Source: Longitalea arenae (lineage in GTDB: Bacteria; Bacteroidota; Bacteroidia; Chitinophagales; Chitinophagaceae). From it: DNA of 64,000 nt. The DNA lies in assembly GCF_016924755.1 (NCBI RefSeq), contig NZ_JAFFJX010000010.1, positions 62,001 to 126,000 of the forward strand. Reading direction: 5' to 3'. This document shows, in pieces, positions 57,914 to 64,000 of the stretch. Under the pieces are notes generated by a model. The model did no database searches and was not told where the DNA came from. It was given only the letters and a program-made list of their open reading frames with translations. Numbering within the stretch: position 1 is the stretch's first letter; each line of letters opens with the position of its first letter. The translations under genes and the position numbers were made by a program.

Positions 57914-58735
57914 ATGAAAAAAATGCTTACTGACCTTTTCGCCGGGCAACAATACGATGCTTCGAACTTCTTTTTGATTGCTGGTCCCTGTGTAGTGGAA
58001 AGTGAAGAGTTGTTGATGGAAGTAGGAGAGAAAGTATCCACGATCTGCCGCAACCTGGGCATCCCTTATATTTTTAAAGCTTCTTACCGCAAGGCTAATC
58101 GCACCAGCGCTTCTTCCTTTACCGGACTGGGCGATGAAACCGGCTTACAACTGCTGCAAAAAACAGGCGCCGCCTTTAAAGTGCCGGTAACAACAGATAT
58201 CCATGCGCATGATGAAGCAGCCATAGCTGCCCAGTTTGCAGATGTGTTGCAGATCCCCGCCTTTTTGTGCCGGCAAACCGACCTGCTGATCGCAGCGGCT
58301 GAAACCGGTAAAATAGTGAATGTAAAAAAAGGCCAGTTTGTTAGCGGCCCATCCATGAAATTTGCGGTAGAGAAAATAATAAAAGCCGGTAATGAGAATG
58401 TGATCCTTACCGAGCGGGGTAATACCTTCGGTTACCAGGACCTGGTAGTTGATTACCGGAACATTCCCTGGATGAAAGAACATGGCGCACCGGTGGTAAT
58501 GGATTGCACGCACAGCCTGCAACAACCCAATCAGACAACAGGTGTTACCGGTGGTAATCCGCAATTGATCGGTACCATTGCCAGCGCTGCCATTGCCTCC
58601 GGCGCCGATGGTTTATTTATTGAGACCCATCCCAATCCCGCTGTTGCCAAAAGCGATGGAGCCAACATGTTGCGCTTAGATCTGTTGGAAGCCCTGTTAC
58701 AGAAGTTAGTGAGGATCAGAAAAGCGGTGGTATAA
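57914..58735 (+). CDS. kdsA: 3-deoxy-D-manno-octulosonate 8-phosphate synthase
   Basis: The product is about 273 residues from ATG 57914 (MKKMLTDLFAGQQY); a TTG frame open to 57779 translates the upstream octad array and is rejected. Motifs: FFLIAGPCVVESEELLMEVGEKV, YIFKASYRKANRTSASSFTGLGDETGLQLLQ, VTTDIHAHDEAAIAAQFADVLQIPAFLCRQTDLLIAAAETG, NVKKGQFVSGPSMKFAVEKI, NVILTERGNTFGYQDLVVDYRNIPWM and FIETHPNPAVAKSDGANML. It condenses arabinose 5-phosphate with PEP for Kdo in lipid A. The signature contains the metal-dependent class residues CxxQTDL-like and GPCVVE. Transcribed alone. Confidence 0.95.
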   Translation: MKKMLTDLFAGQQYDASNFFLIAGPCVVESEELLMEVGEKVSTICRNLGIPYIFKASYRKANRTSASSFTGLGDETGLQLLQKTGAAFKVPVTTDIHAHDEAAIAAQFADVLQIPAFLCRQTDLLIAAAETGKIVNVKKGQFVSGPSMKFAVEKIIKAGNENVILTERGNTFGYQDLVVDYRNIPWMKEHGAPVVMDCTHSLQQPNQTTGVTGGNPQLIGTIASAAIASGADGLFIETHPNPAVAKSDGANMLRLDLLEALLQKLVRIRKAVV

Positions 58736-58737
58736 GG

Positions 58738-58972
58738 GCAAGTGGTAAATGGCTAGTGGCTGGTGGGGAACGGCGAGTGAAGAGTAGCCAGTAGACTGGC
58801 GGGGGAATCTCATTTCTGGCATAATCGCCTAGGATAATTTAGCATTACTATAAAAAGAAAAGCCCTTGTAGTGAAGTTCACTATAAGGGCTTTTGTATTT
58901 CAAATTTGTGAGGTCTGAAGTTTGCAGCGAAGCTTGCATGAAAGCCACCCGCCACTCACTACATACAACTCG
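58738..58972. repeat. Inverted array (GGCTAGTGGCTGGTGG words) enclosing a terminator
   Basis: The left arm (58740-58797) begins at the kdsA stop codon. The right arm (58920-58972, GCCACCCGCCACTCACTAC words) ends at the stop of the convergent DUF4382 gene. A conventional bidirectional terminator (58858-58894) sits in the loop. Related words lie at 11422-11541. Confidence 0.85.
58858..58894. terminator. Bidirectional intrinsic terminator
   Basis: AAAAGCCCTTGTAGTG pairs with CACTATAAGGGCTTTT (one mismatch) around a 5-nt loop. Flanking T and A runs serve kdsA and the convergent DUF4382 gene. Confidence 0.92.
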
Positions 58973-59770
58973 TTACTTCACCAAACGCACGGTGTCTACA
59001 ACGGTTACATTACCGGTAGTTACAGCGATACCCGTCTTAACCTGTGAGTTGTAGGTGGTATCGGTAGGCCAGTATTGCAGGGTATAAGAAGCAGCAGGTA
59101 CTCCTTTGATCAAGTAGCCACCGGTTGAATCGGTAAAGGTAGAGATGGTATCGGCGCCATTGATCGCATACACTGCAGTGATCACCGGGGCAGGTGTAAC
59201 AGCACCTTTGATGCTACCACCAACCGCATTTAATACGGTGCGGATAACCGGTTTCAAAATGTACTTGCCATTACCGGGGGTTATGATGGATTTACCAGCA
59301 TCGAAATCAAGCAGCATGGTGTACAGGATGCCACCTGTTACATTATGCTGAACGTTCAGCTTTAAACCGCTTTGTTGTGCGCTGGGTGTTTCGAGCTGAA
59401 TGGTTTTGCCATCAACAACAATTGAATTGTTGGAGCCCAGTACCAGGCGGATCTGGTGCAGTTTGCCTGTAGGAATATCGGCATTCACCAGCAGGGTGTC
59501 TTTATCATTCACCAGGTCGAGCAGGTTGTATATACCCTTATGTACACCTGGTAACGATTGCCACCCTTTGTCGTCTTCACCGGTTACATTGATCTGTACA
59601 TCCTGCAGATCGATATAAACGGCATCGTAATTAGCAGGATCATCGGTCATGCGGACCTCTAATCTGGCTTTCTCATTCGAGTCTTTATCAGAACAGGAAA
59701 TCAGGCCAGTGGTAAATAGTAAACTTGCGAACAGGGACGTGAGCAAATTGGATTTCATAGTGTGTGACAT
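58973..59770 (-). CDS. DUF4382 domain lipoprotein
   Basis: The 265-residue protein has lipobox GLISC (Cys26 from the first Met; an internal ATG four codons in is also possible). The DUF4382 domain reads ARLEVRMTDDPANYDAVYIDLQDVQIN, SLPGVHKGIYNLLDLVNDKDTLLVNADIPTGKLHQIRLVLGSNN and LLDFDAGKSI. A C-terminal carboxypeptidase-regulatory-like region (GSIKGAVTPAPVITAVYAI, GGYLIKGVPAASYTLQYWP) follows. Function unknown; these are envelope lipoproteins of Bacteroidota. Confidence 0.88.
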   Translation of the reverse strand: MSHTMKSNLLTSLFASLLFTTGLISCSDKDSNEKARLEVRMTDDPANYDAVYIDLQDVQINVTGEDDKGWQSLPGVHKGIYNLLDLVNDKDTLLVNADIPTGKLHQIRLVLGSNNSIVVDGKTIQLETPSAQQSGLKLNVQHNVTGGILYTMLLDFDAGKSIITPGNGKYILKPVIRTVLNAVGGSIKGAVTPAPVITAVYAINGADTISTFTDSTGGYLIKGVPAASYTLQYWPTDTTYNSQVKTGIAVTTGNVTVVDTVRLVK

Positions 59771-60109
59771 ATTTTATGTAGGCACAAAGGAGCGAAAAGT
59801 ATACCACACATAAAAACATAATATGAAAAAAGCTCCCTGGGGGAGCTGTAAGCATTTGTTTATCAAAGGTCTTATAATGAGGAAAAATATTTATAAACAT
59901 TTTTCCTTATTTGGTATTGGATTTAAAAACGGGGAGTTGAATACCTTCAGTATTGTATTTGTACGCAAAACTATTCCGGACTATTACTATAGGGTATCTG
60001 ATATAGCTATAACAACAACCGTAAAAAGTAAACGGAATAATACGGCTTCAATTTAACGTTTCATAAACAGCCATGGTATTTATCAATGGGGAATTGTTCG
60101 TGTCGGCTG
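59771..60109. other. Intergenic gap
   Basis: The gap holds a minus-strand terminator (59825-59847) and an AT-rich stretch. The 77-codon plus-strand ORF at 59823-60056 begins inside the terminator and has no protein-like signature. Confidence 0.6.
59825..59847 (-). terminator. Intrinsic terminator, minus strand
   Basis: AGCTCCC pairs with GGGAGCT around a 3-nt loop, followed on the minus strand by TTTTT. It is about 260 bases downstream of the AraC regulator gene. Confidence 0.75.
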
Positions 60110-61114
60110 TTAATGAGACAGTTTCTTTTGTGAGAGTAACTGGCTGGGTAAGATGCCAAATTCTTTTTTAAAGGCGATGGTAAAATTGCTCAGATTCGAA
60201 TAGCCCAGCTCCATGGCCACTTCTTTAACAGAATACTTTCCGGTCAGTAATTTATCCTGCGCCGCATGCATCCGTGCTTTTTGAAAGTACTCATAAATGG
60301 GGAAATTGTACATCGTCTTGAAGTCCTTTTTCAGCTTTGATTCACTGATAGCGGCTATCCTGGCCAGTTGCTGTATCGAAGGCGGGGTTTGCAATACATT
60401 TCTTGTTAATAAGCGTTCGATATGCATTACCCGGGCGATATCTTCATGGGACAGCGGCAGCCGGTATGCCGGGTTGCTCATTTTTTCGAACAGGCTTGTA
60501 AAGAAACGTTCAACCAACAGCATCATGCGGTTCTGCAGAATGGTCGTTCTCATCGGATTGTCTTCTTCCACATGACTTATGGTCTTCATCCACCGCCTGT
60601 ACCGTGCATCGAGTGGTATAATATTTATGCTTTCCGCTTTCAACGAAATATAGGATGATAATACATCTTCTACCCGTTCAATTTCAAAATACCGCCCCAG
60701 CCATTGTTTGCTGAAGGCGATATGCACTCCTTTATAACTACAGCCGGCCGTTCCTTCATACGACCAGTTGTACAGTGAACTGGTGAGATATGCCAGCGCT
60801 TTATTGGTATTTTTTTCCCTGATCTTTTCATCAGCCACCGTAATGGTCAGTGACTGTGGAATGGCCAGTTCATCAAAACGAAGCATATAGTATTCTTCGC
60901 TGGATTGATTGATGTGAATATGCCAGTCCTTGCGCAGGGTACAGTCTATGAGGTAGGCATGTAAGCCGTTTGGGGCATGAATATGGCGAAAGCTCCCGGT
61001 GCCGATCGCTTCGGGAATTAACAATTGTTCGTTGTGCACCGGAACCTGTAATGAGAAGGCCATCGCATGCACCAATTGCTCATAATTGGTATCAGTGTAA
61101 TCAAATTCGAACAC
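60110..61114 (-). CDS. AraC-family transcriptional regulator
   Basis: The 334-residue protein has an N-terminal sensor region (about 1-220) of no recognised family and a C-terminal AraC/XylS double helix-turn-helix: SIQQLARIAAISESKLKKDFKTMYNFPIYEYFQKARMHAAQDKLL (first HTH) and YSVKEVAMELGYSNLSNFTIAFKKEFGILPSQL (second HTH, ending in the typical FxKxFGxxPS). The target is unknown. It stands alone between a terminator and the small PspC gene on the same strand. Confidence 0.9.
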   Translation of the reverse strand: MFEFDYTDTNYEQLVHAMAFSLQVPVHNEQLLIPEAIGTGSFRHIHAPNGLHAYLIDCTLRKDWHIHINQSSEEYYMLRFDELAIPQSLTITVADEKIREKNTNKALAYLTSSLYNWSYEGTAGCSYKGVHIAFSKQWLGRYFEIERVEDVLSSYISLKAESINIIPLDARYRRWMKTISHVEEDNPMRTTILQNRMMLLVERFFTSLFEKMSNPAYRLPLSHEDIARVMHIERLLTRNVLQTPPSIQQLARIAAISESKLKKDFKTMYNFPIYEYFQKARMHAAQDKLLTGKYSVKEVAMELGYSNLSNFTIAFKKEFGILPSQLLSQKKLSH

Positions 61115-61205
61115 AGAGCCTTATTTACGTCTGTACATAGGACAGATGATAAAAAAATCCGTACCAGCCCAGATCACGGCTAAATATTCAGAGGAGTAAA
61201 AGGTT

Positions 61206-61427
61206 CTATTGATATTTCAAGGGGTTGCGGCGGAGCGACCAGATGTATCTTTTAATATTCATCCAGAACGCCAGGATGAAATAAATGATCAATGGAGAAC
61301 CCATAGTAAGAAAGGATACATATATAAACCAGGTACGAATGCGCGAGGTAGCAATGCCCAGCCTTTCACCAATAGCTGAACATACGCCAAATGCCTGCCA
61401 TTCTATAAATTGCCTGAACCGGTTCAT
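61206..61427 (-). CDS. PspC-domain membrane protein
   Basis: The 73-residue protein has the PspC motif FGVCSAIGERLGIATSRIRTWFIYVSFLTMGSPLIIYFILAFWMNIK in two halves, with one membrane segment (about 33-58) and a basic tail. PspC proteins take part in envelope stress responses; short stand-alone forms are common in Bacteroidota. It begins about 118 bases from the divergent aconitase gene. Confidence 0.88.
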   Translation of the reverse strand: MNRFRQFIEWQAFGVCSAIGERLGIATSRIRTWFIYVSFLTMGSPLIIYFILAFWMNIKRYIWSLRRNPLKYQ

Positions 61428-61493
61428 GGCTCTAAATTAAAACATTCGCCAAAAATCTGCAAGCAATGAATCCCACACTACTCATTTTTTAGG

Positions 61494-61501
61494 TAACTTT
61501 G
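61494..61501 (+). promoter_or_regulatory. Candidate -7 element TAACTTTG for aconitase
   Basis: Exact TAnnTTTG match 43 bases before the ATG. A second match, TACGTTTG, lies at about 61515-61522. Confidence 0.45.
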
Positions 61502-61544
61502 CCAAACTTTTTTATACGTTTGATCACTTCTTAAACGAAAAATC

Positions 61545-63812
61545 ATGGTTTTTGATCTGGACTTAATTAAAAAGGTTTATGCCGCAATGCCTGAAAAGGT
61601 GGCTGAAGCGCGTAAACTGGTAGGCCGTCCCCTTACATTAGCAGAAAAAATATTATATGCGCACCTGTTCGTTCCGGCAGAAAAAGCTTACGATCGTGGG
61701 GTTGATTACGTAGATTTCACTCCCGACCGCGTGGCCATGCAGGATGCGACGGCGCAAATGGCATTATTGCAGTTTATGACCTGCGGACGTGCAAAAGTGG
61801 CTGTTCCTTCAACCGTGCATTGTGATCACCTGATTCAAGCCAAAACAGGCGCGCAGGAAGACCTGAAAACTGCGAATGAGATCAATAAAGAAGTGTACGA
61901 ATTCCTTTCTTCAATTTCCGATAAATATGGCATCGGTTTCTGGAAGCCGGGAGCCGGAATTATTCACCAGGTAGTACTGGAAAATTACGCTTTCCCCGGT
62001 GGTATGATGATCGGTACCGACTCCCATACGCCCAATGCCGGTGGTTTAGGTATGATCGCCATCGGTGTAGGTGGTGCTGATGCAGTGGACGTAATGGCTG
62101 GTTTGCCCTGGGAGCTTAAAATGCCCAAACTCATCGGTGTTAAATTAACCGGTAAAATGAGTGGTTGGACAGCCGCCAAGGATGTGATCCTGAAAGTGGC
62201 TGGTATCCTTACCGTAAAAGGTGGTACCGGTGCCATCGTTGAATATTTTGGGGAAGGCGCCGACAGCCTGAGCGCTACCGGTAAAGCTACCATCTGTAAC
62301 ATGGGTGCTGAAATTGGGGCTACCTGCTCATTGTTCGCCTATGACGAAAAGATGGCCAGTTACCTGAGCGCTACCGGCCGTGAAGATGTAGCTTACCTGG
62401 CTACTCAGATCAAAGAGCACCTGCGTCCTGATGAAGAAGTATACGCTGATCCTGCCAAATATTACGATCAGTTAATCGAGATCAACCTCGATGAGCTGGA
62501 ACCATATGTGAACGGTCCGTTTACACCAGACCTCGCTTGGCCCATTTCCAAATTTGCTGAAGCTGTGAAAGCCAACGATTGGCCACAACGGCTGGAAGTA
62601 GCCCTGATCGGTTCCTGCACCAACTCTTCTTATGAAGATATCAGCCGCTCTGCCTCACTGGCAAAACAGGCGATCGATAAGAACCTGAAAGCAAAAGCTG
62701 AATTCACGATCACACCTGGTTCTGAGGTGGTTCGCTATACTATTGAAAAAGACGGATTCCTCGATACTTTCGACAAGATCGGTGGCATCGTGCTGGCCAA
62801 TGCCTGCGGTCCCTGTATCGGTCAATGGGCCCGTCATATCGACGATCCCAAACGTAAGAACTCCATCATCACATCGTTTAACCGCAACTTCGCAAAACGC
62901 AATGACGGTCTGGCTTCCACCCACGCATTTGTAGCCTCGCCCGAGATCGTAACTGCATTTGCTATTGCCGGTGACCTCACCTTCAACCCGTTAAAAGATA
63001 AACTGAAGAACGAAGACGGTAAAGAAGTCATGCTTGATGAGCCAACCGGTATGGAATTACCGCCCAAAGGTTTTTCTGTGGAAGATCCCGGTTACCAGGC
63101 GCCTGCAGTGGATGGCAGCGGTGTTCAGGTAAAAGTGGCTCCTGATTCACAACGTCTGCAATTATTGGAACCATTTGCTGCCTGGGAAGGCACCGACCTG
63201 AAAGGGTTGAAGCTGCTGATCAAGGCAAAAGGCAAGTGTACAACTGACCATATCTCCATGGCTGGTCCCTGGTTAAAATTCCGCGGCCACCTCGATAATA
63301 TCAGTAACAATATGCTGATCGGTGCGGTGAACTTCTTTAACGACGAAACCGATAAAGTAAAGAACCAGCTGACCGGCGAATACGGTGCGGTTCCTGCTAC
63401 CCAACGTGCTTACAAAGCGGCAGGCATCGGTTCTGTTGTAGTTGGCGATGAGAACTACGGTGAAGGCTCCAGCCGCGAGCACGCTGCTATGGAACCCCGT
63501 CACCTGGGCGTTCGCGCGATCGTGGTAAGAAGCTTTGCCCGTATTCACGAAACCAACCTGAAAAAACAGGGTATGCTGGCATTGACCTTCGCTAACAAGG
63601 AAGACTACGATAAAGTACAGGAAGACGATAGCATTGATATTGTTGGACTGGCATCTTTTGCGCCTGGCAAACCATTGACCATGGTATTGAACCACAAAAA
63701 CGGCAGCAAGGATGAAATAACGCTGAACCATACCTACAATAAACAACAGATCGAGTGGTTTAAAGCAGGTGGTGCGTTGAACGTTATCCGTTCTCAATTC
63801 GCGAAGAAATAA
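61545..63812 (+). CDS. acn: Aconitate hydratase
   Basis: The 755-residue protein is of the mitochondrial aconitase type. Features: [88 protein letters not shown], then cluster ligands in [14 protein letters not shown] and [16 protein letters not shown] (C-x-x-C), a swivel domain with [23 protein letters not shown], and [45 protein letters not shown]. It interconverts citrate and isocitrate in the TCA cycle. Transcribed alone with a strong terminator. Confidence 0.96.
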   Translation: MVFDLDLIKKVYAAMPEKVAEARKLVGRPLTLAEKILYAHLFVPAEKAYDRGVDYVDFTPDRVAMQDATAQMALLQFMTCGRAKVAVPSTVHCDHLIQAKTGAQEDLKTANEINKEVYEFLSSISDKYGIGFWKPGAGIIHQVVLENYAFPGGMMIGTDSHTPNAGGLGMIAIGVGGADAVDVMAGLPWELKMPKLIGVKLTGKMSGWTAAKDVILKVAGILTVKGGTGAIVEYFGEGADSLSATGKATICNMGAEIGATCSLFAYDEKMASYLSATGREDVAYLATQIKEHLRPDEEVYADPAKYYDQLIEINLDELEPYVNGPFTPDLAWPISKFAEAVKANDWPQRLEVALIGSCTNSSYEDISRSASLAKQAIDKNLKAKAEFTITPGSEVVRYTIEKDGFLDTFDKIGGIVLANACGPCIGQWARHIDDPKRKNSIITSFNRNFAKRNDGLASTHAFVASPEIVTAFAIAGDLTFNPLKDKLKNEDGKEVMLDEPTGMELPPKGFSVEDPGYQAPAVDGSGVQVKVAPDSQRLQLLEPFAAWEGTDLKGLKLLIKAKGKCTTDHISMAGPWLKFRGHLDNISNNMLIGAVNFFNDETDKVKNQLTGEYGAVPATQRAYKAAGIGSVVVGDENYGEGSSREHAAMEPRHLGVRAIVVRSFARIHETNLKKQGMLALTFANKEDYDKVQEDDSIDIVGLASFAPGKPLTMVLNHKNGSKDEITLNHTYNKQQIEWFKAGGALNVIRSQFAKK

Positions 63813-63838
63813 GCCTGATCGCTTATTTGAACATACTA

Positions 63839-63880
63839 AGAGAGCAAAGTGAGTTCCGTACTCCTTTGCTCTTTTTTATT
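63839..63880 (+). terminator. Intrinsic terminator of aconitase
   Basis: AAGAGAGCAAAG (63839-63849) pairs with CTTTGCTCTT (63864-63873), followed by a T run. Confidence 0.9.
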
Positions 63881-64000
63881 GCTTCGCTTCGGGCAGAGAT
63901 TCGCGTGAGCTTTTTTGACGAATGGTTACCATTGAATGCATCTTCTGCTGTACATTACATTTTTTCCATTTACAGCACTTATAATTAAAACACTGCCAAT

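Noticed and set aside
59823-60056. 77-codon plus-strand ORF
   Set aside because: It begins inside a terminator hairpin of the opposite strand and shows no domain.
1-64000. tRNA or rRNA genes
   Set aside because: No T-loop (GGTTCGAATCC-like) or rRNA signature was seen on reading either strand; a covariance search could still find something missed.

Overview
The window reads as chromosomal DNA of a Bacteroidota bacterium, most likely family Chitinophagaceae (inference). Supporting signs are a type IX secretion C-terminal sorting domain, Bacteroidota-type -7 promoter elements (TAnnTTTG) close upstream of many start codons, little Shine-Dalgarno sequence, several SusD-free Bacteroidota families (DUF4382, DUF1080, DUF6249, short-chain threonine dehydrogenase, DAHP synthase/chorismate mutase fusion), and a serine-palmitoyltransferase-like enzyme. 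No rRNA, tRNA, CRISPR array or prophage was seen.

Layout. 1-9.4 kb: end of a LolA-like gene, ubiX, a thioredoxin lipoprotein, a small exported protein, an alpha-oxoamine synthase, a PafA-type alkaline phosphatase and an M16 peptidase. 9.4-16.4 kb: a gene-free stretch with a candidate pseudoknotted RNA and a 430-bp degenerate repeat, then a His-rich exported protein, class I and class II fructose-bisphosphate aldolases, a conserved unknown and a BtuF-like protein. 16.4-30.7 kb: a gene-poor region, cystathionine beta-synthase, an alpha/beta hydrolase, Tex, an ECF sigma/anti-sigma pair, an S41 protease, a BadF-type sugar kinase with murQ, and a T9SS cargo protein. 30.7-41.5 kb: an aromatic amino acid cluster (pheA, aminotransferase, tyrA, DEAD-box helicase, DAHP synthase/chorismate mutase, IS200-type transposase, aroB, aroA, aroC, thiamine-binding protein). 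41.6-45.3 kb: cell-wall genes (VanX-type dipeptidase, L,D-transpeptidase, RlpA-like). 45.4-52.2 kb, minus strand: hisG, hisD, hisC, a PQQ-type sugar dehydrogenase, a cytochrome c and hisB. 52.3-64 kb: OsmC, acylphosphatase, DUF1080, TlpA-like protein, threonine dehydrogenase, kdsA, DUF4382 lipoprotein, AraC regulator, PspC protein and aconitase.

Two regulatory systems stand out. Upstream of pheA is a short leader ORF with ten consecutive Phe/Tyr codons, behind a good TTTG-N19-TAnnTTTG promoter and followed by a strong intrinsic terminator whose 5' arm can alternatively pair with a segment just after the aromatic codons. Upstream of hisG, on the other strand, is a 17-codon leader ORF containing HIHHHHH, again followed by a terminator with a competing antiterminator pairing. 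Both look like ribosome-mediated transcription attenuators, and both leader start codons lie only 6-10 nt after the -7 element, so the transcripts may be almost leaderless.

The second system-level observation is a set of more than 20 intergenic arrays built from degenerate 7-8-mers (for example GTTACAG, AATTTGCT, GGTCAAT, TTGCCAA). They usually start at or within a few bases of a stop codon, are arranged as left arm - loop - right arm inverted repeats, and sometimes hold an ordinary terminator in the loop. They explain several false ORFs and N-terminal over-extensions. A Y1 (HUH) transposase sits beside one of them inside the aromatic cluster.
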